DNA from: Sipunculus nudus | Taxonomy: Eukaryota; Annelida; Sipuncula; Golfingiida; Sipunculidae | NCBI GenBank assembly: GCA_026874595.1 | Contig: CM049315.1 | Location: 34,304,164-34,368,163, forward strand | DNA length: 64,000 bases | Direction: 5' to 3' | Shown here: positions 39,598-51,618 of the stretch, piece by piece | How the letters are laid out: each line of letters begins with the position of its first letter | How positions within the stretch are numbered: position 1 is the first letter of the stretch | Position numbers and translations under genes: made by a program | Notes under the pieces: generated by a model | The model's database searches: none | What the model was told of the DNA's origin: nothing | The model's input: the letters and a program-made list of their open reading frames with translations, nothing else

Positions 39598-41498
39598 AAA
39601 ATCATACAATTTCATTTGTTATGAAGTGCTTTTACTTGTTTAACAAAATAAATCTGTAATTATCATTCTTTTCCCTTATCATTTGACATTTTTATCGAAA
39701 CATACCAAAAAATTAAATATAAAAAACGCGCCCGCCCACATTGATTTCTGAAAAAAGTGCCTGAGAACCATACTTTTTTTTTATTTTGGCCTAAGGTTTG
39801 GGCTGTACGTTCTAAAATCAAGAAATAAAGGTTACATATAAACAGAAGTTAACCAAGAATATAAAAATACTTCCTATTAAAAAGTAGTCAATAATTGAGA
39901 AATGTACCTTCAGTCACTGCAATATATATTATAAGTATATATACATTATATATATTATGTCACACTTTTCACGTGCTTCATATTTAAATATACTTGTATG
40001 GGGATTAATTAGGATTAGTATTCTTTTATCTTGATGCCGAACTTGTTTTACAGATGTTCACAGAGATCTACGATTTACTTTTATGATAATTAAACGGGGA
40101 ATATACTAGTTATTTCATCCTTTGGGAACATTTTTATTAAAATTCCTGGTAAATTTCTGTATGTCACAAATTCTGGTCTTACAGGGGTTTCTGATAGTTA
40201 ACGAATAATTGGCGAAAAAGGTTAGTTTTTGAATTTAACATTACAGGCCGCTCAGAGAGGTTTTGATCCACTCGAATGAATCTTTTATCAAAATCATTTA
40301 ACCCCAGGACATCGCCCGGTTGCCAACATATGTTATCCTCTCAGTCTTCAGGATTCATTTTACACACAAGTCAGCGATTTCTAGGCAAGCCGTAGGTCCA
40401 TGAGCGAAATTCATTTGCCATTCTCAAAGAATCACCGAAGACCAAGGCGAGAGTTAAATTCCAATCAAACTTCAACAGGTAAGTCTCGTTTAATTTTCAA
40501 ATTAACATTTTTCATATAGATTATATATTAATCAAAACCAAAAGCCAAACAAAATTGGTCATTGTTATATGCTTATACATGTAATTGCAAAACTTAGAGA
40601 TACAGCACACACTCGGAGCTGGCAATTAGCACATTCATTAATCGAAAAAGACTTTAAATTTAAAATAATCTATCCTAAACTAATAGATGTAACAGAATAC
40701 TCATTTAGTGTGATCTTCGGGCATGATATATTATAAACAACAAGGAATGCTGCTATGTGTTGCAAATTCTTACCGTTTTCCGAATAATTTATATTCTTTA
40801 TGTTGCAAGCGTCACTATTTACCCAGATAATGTTTTTTTTTTGTGCGATGACGAAAAAAAATAGGCTAGAACTAAGATTATTTTGGACGGTTAAGGAATA
40901 AAGTGTAGGAAAACTTATAAAGCAACCTTCTGACCTCGTTGCTGAACAGTTGCTTTTTAAAATTTCAAGATTTTAATAAGAACTCGAGTATGTATGGATG
41001 GGTTTTTGGCGGTATTGTATACTGTATGTATATACGTTAAGTTCAATCCATTCGAAATATGTGAATAAGCGAACATTAATTTTACACGCATTAATCCCAA
41101 AGATAAACACTCCTTTATCAAAAAGAATATTTTAGTCAATTCAGGTCAGAATAAATACTGCCAAAATGGTAGGCAATACAGAAGGTCAGGTTTCAAATAA
41201 TTCCATGTAGTTTTGTAACAGAGTAAAATTTCATTCGTGATCATTAATGTTACTTAGGCTTTTTTTCTTTCGTCTGGTGCTCAAAAGTATGAAAATACTG
41301 TCAACTTCGCCACATAAGATAATGAAAGTATTGCATTACAATGATGCTATACTCACTTTACTGAACATGGGTATTAGGCCTTCGGACAGACGGATATATG
41401 TCTAAAGCGAGCATTAAAGTTTATAAATAGATTTTTAGAGGGTCTGGTAAATCATACACACTAGAATAAACAGTATAACGCAATGCTTTGTACTGAGC

Positions 41499-41509
41499 TC
41501 TCTCTCTCA

Positions 41510-41544
<35 letters not shown>
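41499..41544. repeat. (CT)n followed by (TA)n
   Basis: CT repeats 41499-41529 with one interruption, then TA to 41544. Confidence 0.9.
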
Positions 41545-41997
41545 CGCACATCCGCCTGTGTCCGGACAATTCAAATGACCAAAACCTGATCCGCCTTTAT
41601 TTAAACCCAACAGCTTATTTCCGTGATATAACTCGTTAGGTACTTTAATTGCATACGAGAGACTAGTGGCCATTGCAACATAATAATAATGTTGATTCAA
41701 CGTTTAAATCATTTCAGGAGAATACCTTACATACCCTTGAAACATGTTTATTGACGTACTCTATGTTTACCATCTTATTGTTTCATTTTGAAGCTTGACA
41801 AGGCCTATGGATAAAACACAAACACAGGAGTCGGTATGAATGTATATATTATATTATTTGTATAAAAGATAGTGAACTGTTTTATTTGAGTAAACAGTTG
41901 ATATTGCAACAAAATGTCCATGATGCAGGGAGTAAAACACACAGCAGACGACAGCAGACGACTAGTAGCACTTCGTGTGCGCACGCCATCACCCGGA

Positions 41998-42012
41998 CTG
42001 TGACGTGACGTA
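41998..42012. promoter_or_regulatory. Doublet of CRE-type TGACGT sites
   Basis: CTGTGACGTGACGTACC holds two overlapping TGACGT elements inside a short CpG-rich segment (41940-42060). CREB/ATF proteins bind TGACGT(CA). There is no supported gene start next to it. Confidence 0.25.
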
Positions 42013-43160
42013 CCACATCCGGGAGGTCAACGCGTGGCCATGTCCGACGTAGAAAATTTTACATTTCATTGTTATAATACCACAACTCTAAGCTCTATAT
42101 ATATGCATTTCTGTTGTTCTTTTCTGTTCTACATTGCATTATTTTGATTCTGTTTGTTCACATTCCATAGGAAATTACAGCAATCTAAGACAGATTTTCT
42201 ATATATCAATACCCGTTCGTTCATAATTCAATGCCCCACTTTTTTTCAATCCACCACACAGCTTTCTTTGCTGAATTGTGTCTGTTGGCAAATGTACAAT
42301 GTATCTACAGTAATGGAAGAAAAAGTTACATTTTACGTTGCGCATGAAACATAAATGGAAAGTTCAAGACTATCATTGAGAAATAAATTGTAACTATGTT
42401 TGTATTGGTTTACAAGATTAGGTTACCTGAGAAAAATGTTCATGATCAACACCATGTGATTTAAGTTCTATATATTTCTAAAACATACTGAATATAAATT
42501 AATTCATACACTAAAATTCTTGGGAAGATATATGGTTCTGTTTACACTTCAGCAGTTGTACATCGTTAAGTTAGACCATTCAGGATGAGGCATTAACATT
42601 AAACACGTTAAAATGGACTGCAGAATACTTTCACATAATTGCACTTACAAAATGGACTAGTTATAACAAATTTGTGATTTGAATTGATATTAGCTAATAA
42701 TCATGACAGCACTAAAAATTTACGGAATTTTACATCCAAAACTGCAGGAACGTCATTTTATATCAAACTCAAGAAAGTTTACCCATATGCAAAATAAACA
42801 ACCCAATAGAAATATTATAAATTTGCATAAATAAAACCTACTTGTGTAATATATACGTTAAATTCGTCATTGTAATAACAGTATTACTGAGCACATTTGC
42901 GTTTATAATTGGCGACATCTGTACTTTTTTGGTCTTGCTCAGTTACCGAACATCTTGCTCATGACCGATTTCTAATTTCTGAAAGGAATCTATTTACCGA
43001 TAATTTTGTTATTTACAAGATGGTTCATATTAAATACACGTTGTTCATTTATAAATGATTAAATTTTTAGACTGAAAAACTATAAGAGGGCGCAGTTTTC
43101 CCTCCTTCCTGGTCTGTCTTTAATAACAATAATTACGTGCAGTGCTGACACCTAAGAGTG

Positions 43161-44225
43161 TCATCTGTCATCAGTAACTTTTAGTGTCTTCATTAATGAA
43201 CTTAAAATGGCTGCCAAATTGGTGGCCTGTCGCATGAGCACCTTCATGCTAGCATCCCCCAGAGGGCGCCCAGCAGCGGCGTGCGCAGCCGTAACTGTCA
43301 TCTGATAGGCTAGTGCAACGTCCTTGACCCGTGACCCCAGCTCCTGTCCTTGACCTATGGAAGTCATGGCCATCATAGTCCTCTGACACTGGTGAACGAT
43401 TTTGGCAAGAGTGTGCATGCTAATATCCATTTTAACCACTAATTTTTCCTTTGACTGTGTAGCACTGCTGACTAACAGCTTGGAATCTGTTACAAATTGA
43501 CGTGACTCGCTAACAAGAGCATCTTTGCAAGTTCTGAATTCTTCCCCTGAGGGACAGTTTTGCGTGTTTTCAAACAGGTCCATTGTTTCTTCCAGTGCCT
43601 TAACCAAATGGTTTATATCTCTCTTGACCTCCTGGAAGGTCGTTTCTTCACTCCCTTCGTATGACTTAGATTCAATACTGAGCACATGTGGATGATTAAT
43701 AAAGGAGGGGGACCGAGTGGGCTTGATGTGACCAGACCTGTCACTGTTACTCGAACAGGCGGAGTGTTCACTGCTATAACTCGACACGGAGGCGGAGTCG
43801 TCAAGATGAGGCGGGCGGCCATTTTGATTCAGGTTCGCGAGGCTTGTTGGCCGTACTCTCATTTCAGGGGAGGGACGATTGGATGTGTTAGCAGCCTTCC
43901 CAATATGGTCAGAAGACGGCGCCTGTGCAGGTTCATGGAATGTGGAAAATGTCTGACGTTCCCTTTGGGAACTTATGGGTGACGTCACATCCGAGGTTGA
44001 CGATGGAACAGGGAACATATCTGATGGTCCCCCGTTTGTCTTGTTTTTACTTGTTTTGCCATTTGAAGTGGTATTTTTGTTCATTTTTTTGGTGTCCTTG
44101 CCCTTTTTGGTCCCAGATACGGCTGACCCTGGTCTGAAAAACCTCGGTAGTGTCTGACTCGTGAAGGATACGTCTGCACCACTTGGTTCTTTTGGTGTAT
44201 CACTCTCCTCCTTTGATGTGGAACG
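43161..44225 (-). CDS. FRMPD-like gene, terminal coding exon of 1065 nt with C-terminal helical bundle
   Basis: Acceptor GTATCTTTTCAG|CG in phase 0; 354 residues then stop at 43161. The first ~47 residues lie before the first in-frame Met and are coding because the frame from the previous exon runs through. The N-terminal ~195 residues are low complexity and Ser-rich, with a second TFSTF motif (TFSTFHEPAQAP) and a serine cluster near SVSSYSSEHSACSSNSD. From about 43643 to 43165 there is a dense amphipathic region of roughly 155 residues (EVKRDINHLVKALEETMDLF ... LMRQATNLAAILSSLMKTLK) that looks like four or five helices, in the style of FAT or talin-type bundles. The chain ends KVTDDR, so there is no PDZ-binding tail of the ETTV type that human FRMPD4 has. 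Confidence 0.88.
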   Translation of the reverse strand, partial: RSTSKEESDTPKEPSGADVSFTSQTLPRFFRPGSAVSGTKKGKDTKKMNKNTTSNGKTSKNKTNGGPSDMFPVPSSTSDVTSPISSQRERQTFSTFHEPAQAPSSDHIGKAANTSNRPSPEMRVRPTSLANLNQNGRPPHLDDSASVSSYSSEHSACSSNSDRSGHIKPTRSPSFINHPHVLSIESKSYEGSEETTFQEVKRDINHLVKALEETMDLFENTQNCPSGEEFRTCKDALVSESRQFVTDSKLLVSSATQSKEKLVVKMDISMHTLAKIVHQCQRTMMAMTSIGQGQELGSRVKDVALAYQMTVTAAHAAAGRPLGDASMKVLMRQATNLAAILSSLMKTLKVTDDR

Positions 44226-47200
44226 CTGAAAAGATACAAAATGTATATGTAACAGTAAAATACCTGTCTACGTCCATAATACTTTTCTAATTCTATTGAA
44301 CCGTTCAGCACTTGACCCAATCCAAGTTTTAACTTATACTTTTCCTATGTCCTTATATAAATTAATCAGTTAATTCTTATTTGGCCTCCTGTGTTTGGGT
44401 GACCATCAATCGTTCCACAACCATCTATTCTAACACGTGGTTCTTACAAAACCTCTCTGAAAATATACACTTCATTGGCAACCCCATTTATATTTCTTTT
44501 GCATGTGATCACTCTCGTCTCCAGCGGACATGAATAACAGAAGGAAATACACTGATTACCAAATGATTCTGATTAGTCAAATGTTCTCGGGGTAAGTTTT
44601 CTTTATTTGTTAAATCAGTCATCTCGATACACGGTCAGAACTTACTAGTTTAGTTCCACTCAGAACCTACTAGTTTAGATACCTGAGCAATTTCTGACAA
44701 TTTTATGTAAAATATTATATTTGGATTTTGGAAGAATGACACAACCGTGTATTGTGAAGATTAATTAAAATTGAGAAGGTTGGAGACCTCTATAATTTCG
44801 CCCTGCATCGAACAAAAATGAAGTCAAATTTGATATTGCAGTTTTACTTTATGAGTTATACCGTTGGTCAGTCACGAAAAGACAAACCAGCATTGGTTTC
44901 TTTAGTTTACCTTCGGTGGGGCAGGTGGCAGCACGGTTCTTGGCAGTCTCCGTGGTCTGGTCCCTGGTAATGTGGCGGTGTCCGTCACAAAATGTCTGGG
45001 AGATGTGGGCAAGCTAGTGCTGCTATGTCGGTCACTCTGGTCATCTGACATCTGCATATACCTGCGCCTGGCACTGGTTCCATCATTGAAGCTGGCCGTC
45101 CGTTCATGGAAAGCTCCAGGTGTTACACCATTGTGCATCTGAACGTAATTATCATTATCCACAGAACACCTGGTCTCTATCAAAGAACTGCTTCTTTGGT
45201 GCGCTACAATATTTTGACCTAACGACAATGGTAAAGAATTCTGCTGTTTTAATGGTTGGCGGTGGCCAAACTGATTTGGGCGTATTACTGACTCTTCAGC
45301 AGAATTGGTCCGTCTAACAGCAAGGGGTGGATTGCTTTTTTCCAGGTCTGCGTAAGGATGACTGTTTGGGTTCGAAACGGTCTGCTGAGAAAAACCCTTA
45401 TTATCATTTTCCGATTCGCCACTAGATGTCGCCATCTGGTGGTCCTCAGTTTCACTTGCTTCCTCCTGATCTGCTCCAGAACTTATATATTCCATTCCCT
45501 TTTTGGTCTTAAATAATTTTTCTAACTCCATAATTTTACTTGTCACTTTGGAATGTCTTTTTTGCCCTGAATTTTCTGCTTGGTCGTTACTTTTTAAAGG
45601 AACTTCCGTTAGAGCCAGCGGTTGTGAAAGTCTCTCTACAGATCGTGACATGGGATGCTTCAGATCCGGGGTCAGTTCATTTTGTGGCTCGTCTGGACTG
45701 ACAGATGTCAGGCTGGAAGTTTCACACAGCAAAGATAAACTGCCGGTGTGATAGCTACTGCGTCTTGGAGGAGGGGGTGGCGGCATTCGTTTGCGCCTCT
45801 GTGCGGTTGGAGATTCCCATGGCTTCAGCGTCTGCGGTCGATGGACAGGGCTGTTCCCTGCACTAACCGACCTTCCCTTTTTCTCACGTAGCTCTACAGT
45901 AAAAACTGGTTCATTGGCTGGCCCTTGGAATGTAGAGAAAGTTTTAGGTTTCTCAACTGGGCTTTTATGCTCAGCTCCACGAATGTCTACTGAATTATTG
46001 TTGTGTCCTAAATTTGTTTTGCTAATATTTGGCGAGATAGTCACACAGTAACTCATACCTGCATCACCGACAGAAGAATTCTGAGTAAATTGTTCATTAT
46101 TTGGTTCGTTTGTATTAACTTTTGATGATTCAAAAACTTTAGGTACATTATCAAATCCAGTGGGCAGCACCGGTTCCGGCAGAACAAATTTATCATCTGT
46201 TATGACGTCAGACACTGGAGGATGGACAGTGAAGACATTGATTGGCTGCAGATGATCATGTGATATAGTATCCATAAAAACGGGTGGAACTATGGAAATA
46301 CTTTCTAAATCTATACTTGGCTCCTCATTCGATGGTGGAGGTGGTAGGATCAGGGCTGCAAATTCTTCTTCAAGGGAACAGTCCATATCTGTAACACCAT
46401 ACGGCGGTAATTCAACTTCACATGCTGGCGCCTTGAAGGCTGCCTCATGCATATGCAAATCAGCTCTCTGCTCATGCAGCACTGGGGGAGGAGGTAGGGA
46501 TTCCAATGAAAAATCTAGTTTCTGTGGAGAAGGGAAAGTTGGTGGTTCATCTGGGGGAGGCAGACAAACTTCCTTCACGTCTGACCTGACATCACTCTCA
46601 CTGACTCTGATGTCCGTGGGAGGAGGGGGCACTATAAGTTTGGCTATAAGAACATCAATATCAGATTCAGAGAAAAACTCCTGTTGATCCTTTGGTATTC
46701 CTGCAGAGTTATCTACGTTGCCGGCCATGACTTGTGCTCCTGCAGATATTACTTCCTGTGACGTCATTATCTCTTGGCCTGTGTCAAGCTCTAGATCTCC
46801 ATACTTTTGGGCATCAGCTTCAAAATGGAAAAAATTGTTGCTTAGGAATATCATATAATATAATCGATTAAGTAAATTTTATATGGCAGTAGTAACCTTA
46901 TTCAAATGCAATATGACTGCTAAAATATTCAAAATATTACAGGAATTTTGTGAATTATTCACATCACAGCATTAAGAACAACCACTTAGACATTATTATG
47001 AGACAGATGGACATTTAAAACAGACAGACTGTTGATTTACAAGACTATTCATCATTCTTACATACATTTAAGGTATCATAAATGAGCAAACCTTCACATA
47101 TTCCCATGGAATACTGATATAAAAGGGTGACACCAGAACTGCTTAATGATTAACAGAACTCAATAAATAACTTCTTTATCAATGAAAATGATCTGGCTCC

Positions 47201-50200
47201 AAAGTGCATACCAGTATTTACATATGGACTGAGAAAACATTCATTTCCTGCCAATTACCATTTGTACTGCAACAAGAGTAAACTGAATGAATTATACACA
47301 GAAAACAATATATGGTTTAAGACCATGTGTGCTTTGATAAAACCAGAATATCTAACCTCATTAATAATAAGTCCCATGTGTACTGAATAACAAAACAGTC
47401 CATACAATAACAATACACAGTCCATAAATTATACACGGTCCTATAATCATACACAGATAATATTCAATTAATTAAAGTTTGGGGTTGCTTTGATAAAACC
47501 AGGATACCAAAGAGATTAATTATATATGTTCCTGAAACACAAAACAACATCAATGAAATCTAGAAGTGGACTGCAGGAATATGAATTGTGTAGCCTTAAT
47601 GAGTTTTATATCCACACAAAAAGTTTAACCTCTATTTTAGACTAATAAATGTAAAATTATTATTCTTACAAACAGCTATAATAAGTCAAGGTCTTAATAG
47701 CAACCATGTGTGCCTTCATAACAAACAATGAGCTGTTATGATCAAAGATGGTAGATTTTTTTCTGTAGATTTTTTAAAATATTTAATCTACTAAAATTAA
47801 TGCCAACACAGTTGAAGAAAACAGTATGGCTATATTGTTAGGAAGAGAGAAAGTTGCTACTGAAGTCAGGAAATCTGCTTGAATACAGATCTTATAAGGA
47901 ACAAACTGAAGATGTTACAGTCAGGTGTCACATTGTTCAAAGCTGCAAACTCTCATGAGAGCAATCCACAAGGTAATTATGGACAGAAAAACATGACCTC
48001 CATACAGGTCATATAACATCAGGGTCATGGGTCAAGAGGAAGAATCCCCAAGTGCAGCTCCATGTCATTTATCATGAAGTCGTCATGACTTGTGATGTGT
48101 GATGCATGCAGGTAACTCAAGAAGGACATGGTGACATCCGGTGACATTCAGGTGCCATCAAATTATACCAATAAAACAAATATTGTTTCTGTGTGTATCA
48201 TAACAAGCATGTTTTTGTGAATATTTGTGGTTAAAGTCAGGGAGTGCAGAGTCCCAAGTTTCATCTGAAATGTAACTGTTTAAGCCAAGGTACCCGTGTA
48301 CAATGTTTTACATTTCTCTTCAACTGACACAGGTATTACGTGAATGTGGGCATGAAACAAATCTACTTAATCTTTTTAATATACAAAATACTAAAGAAAA
48401 AATTTCTGGTGAAACTTCCATAACAAATTGTTAGATAATAACTGGAGAAAATATATAAGCTAGCATAATGATAACAAAAATATATTTAATTGATTTAAAA
48501 AGGAAGAATTTAAAGCTGCATTTTATACAAGTTTAAGTACAAGTTTTATACAGAATTAAGTTAAATACTGCTGCGCAATCTAAGCTAATTAGAATACCTT
48601 TTTTTAAACACTAAAACGTATTTATACCTTTCCTCACCACTGGAATTTAATTAGGAGTTTAAGCATGTTTCTATGACAACCAATCACTTCCTATACCAAC
48701 TTACCAATAAGCAGGGCATCCATGCCCCCCAGCTTAGACTCCAATTCCTCTGTGCTTCCTATAAGATCCAGTTCGTCTAGTATGGACTGGGGCAGGTCCA
48801 TTACGAGGGACATGACATCCTCCCCATCAAGCCGATGACGACCCTCATCCCCAAATCCTGGGGGAGGGGCGCTTGTTTCCGACACTGAGAAGTCTATGAG
48901 GGTCTCCCCATCTGGTGTCTTTGGGGGTGGAATCAAGGTCAGATCTAGCGAGGCAGAGCGTGAGAAACAGACGTAGTGAGGTGATATAACTAAAAAGAAC
49001 CATAAGTACTCCTTACGCTGTACAGCGTAAAATCTGCCGGTCATGGGAAAGAAAACCACTTACTAAAGCAAATTGGGATTCATGCATTGAATAAATACAG
49101 GGGTGCACAGTAAAGCAACACAAATGCCTGCAGTAACTAGTCATGCTCTAGGTACACATATAATAGATAGTTATGTGATTTTCTCTAACACATAACCATC
49201 AATTTAGTGACTTTATGTAGTGGGTGAACTCCCCAGAACTGTTTCTTTCTATTTTGCCACTAAGGTATATTACACTGGATGGTTAGCGATGCATTCATGT
49301 GCTACTGTATGGAACGTGGGGCATCCTTAAATGTGTACTTAATGCATTACTGCAGGCACTGACGGACTATAAACTTCAAGTAAACAAAGATAAAATATAA
49401 ATATCCTCAACACAACTGTGTGCTAGACATCATTATGGTGAGGAATTGGTAGTCGCATGTAATTTCTGAAGGTTATGTTTCTGATCCTGTATTGGGTTAG
49501 ATTTTTAAAGGTTTGTAGTCTCATTGGTGAAGAAGCATCGGCCAGTGTTGTCATGGGAGATTTTATGATTTGAGGTCTCCTTCTATTAGTTTTTTTTACA
49601 AAAATTTTTTTACATTCCTTATCAAACCTTTTAATATTTATGCCTGTTTAATATTTTTCCCACCAGTTCCCACTTACCATGAATTAGTTAGAGTGAGATT
49701 AAATTTGATTACTGCTGTACCAGTTTGTAAATTACTGCTAACCAGTCCCAATGATAAATGTTCCTTCTAAATGATGTCAACAATTTTTTTCTAATCAATA
49801 ATGGGACTGAACTTAAAAGCCACATACAGTTATGTTGAAGAAAGAAATAAATGACTATAAACACAGTTAAAAAAATTCATTAATTTGTTCAGCTAAAATA
49901 AACTATAATAAAAGAAAAGAACTAATATATTACTTAGCATCAAATGTACATATTAAACCAGGAAAAAAACAATGCATGAAAAATGAGATATTATGATGAA
50001 TCCACCACTCTTTAAGAAATGACAGATCCTGTCACTATTGATGCCTGCCAGCTGAACACTTAAATGATCCAACTCCAATTATATTTTTTAATCCATATCT
50101 TTAGACTGATGTGATTGACTCATTGATTCTATTTCAATGATCTGGTCCCAATATCTTATCCTCCATTCTTAAATTAAATCTTAAAAATTTCTTGATAATT

Positions 50201-51575
50201 TTAAAATTTTTCTAAATATTTCTTAAATATTTACTTTAATCTTCTCCTCCCGCCCCCCTGCAATTTCACTCTTTATGTCTGGCTATGGTAGAGCAAGGAA
50301 TGCTTTGAACCCGTTTCTATATTTGACTTAATAAAAATGCTTAATAAAATAAAAGAAAAATATGGCTAGGTCAAATAGCTGACAAGATGAAGGGTTGTGT
50401 AAAGCAAGCTTTGTAAGAAACCTTCATGAAAGAATTTTATATCTTTGACAAACCTGGAAAAGAACTTGAAAGTGAAATCCAAGAATTTGTGGGAACCTGT
50501 TTTTACTTGTACTGATGCATGAAGCCAACCTGTCTATATATACTAATGATACTCAAATCAAATAGATGGATGATAAACAATGTAAGGAGATTAAAAGCGA
50601 AGGTGCTTGTTTCATGTTTTTATTATTTACTGCAGGAGTCAACACTGGATGTCCAGAAGGCAGTACATCAAATATGTGACCTGATTTAGGCTCTAGGCAA
50701 CCAGGCAGTCACCATGGCAATGGGTGTGACCCTGGTTCAGGTAAACAAAAAAGCTATGAATTCACAGCAGTAAAGCGTAAAAATAACACAAATGTTGTCA
50801 GTCTTGGAAGGGGAAGGGATTGGATGAGGTTAGAATGCCAGATGTTAGTATGGTACTCACCCGTGTAGTCAGTGGACAGATCTGTAAGATACATGCGTAC
50901 AAATAACAACAGAGCATGCAGGTGTGACCATGCATGATATGGGATAGCCCATCAATACCTCAACATCCTCCAGTCTTTAGGTTCTCCTGGACCTAGTTGT
51001 TAATGACACATCACAATATTTTCCTCCTCTAGCATCATTCACAGGCCAGAAGTTACAAAAGCTACTTGGTAATGCTGTTGATTTTGCCACTTTTCGGGCT
51101 TAAGTACATGGCTGACACACTTTCTTCACAGTCATGCATGAACATGGACACGTGTATAAAATATCACTCTTACTCATGGTGCCTACGTCAAACAAACTCT
51201 GACAATAGCCCATTATTTCTCATCATTGATTTTCTGCTCAGGTGCGAGATGGCTTGTGACAACTTCTTTATGTTAAATGCCCTGCTGACCCACTGTGTAA
51301 TGAATGGATCCACACAACCTATATGCAGTATCACATAACACTGACTTGACACAGACAAGCCCTGCCTTAAGTAAATCACTGCTTAAACACAAGGCCAAGA
51401 AAAGAAAAGTGTAATAATATGACAGCAATATTAATATAAACTTCACACTGCAGAACATATATTCAGACTGGCACACCTGGAAAAAAATTCATGAGGAAAT
51501 TTTTACGTTAAATTTCTGTGACCTTGAATTTATGGAGATTTGACAGTAAGAATGTTGAGGTACCATCAAGCTATA

Positions 51576-51618
<43 letters not shown>

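Larger units (their letters stand above)
39598..43160. other. Intergenic and 3' flank of the FRMPD-like gene
   Basis: The 3' UTR of the FRMPD-like gene begins below 43161. An ATTAAA variant signal lies at 43124-43119, probably too near the stop codon to be the main site; no AATAAA was seen within about 400 bp. The CRE doublet lies at 41998-42012. No other gene recognised. Confidence 0.4.

Noticed and set aside
46292-46687. 131-codon plus-strand frame
   Set aside because: Exact antisense of the proline-rich part of the FRMPD-like exon; its Gly/Ser-rich composition is the mirror of the PPPP codons.
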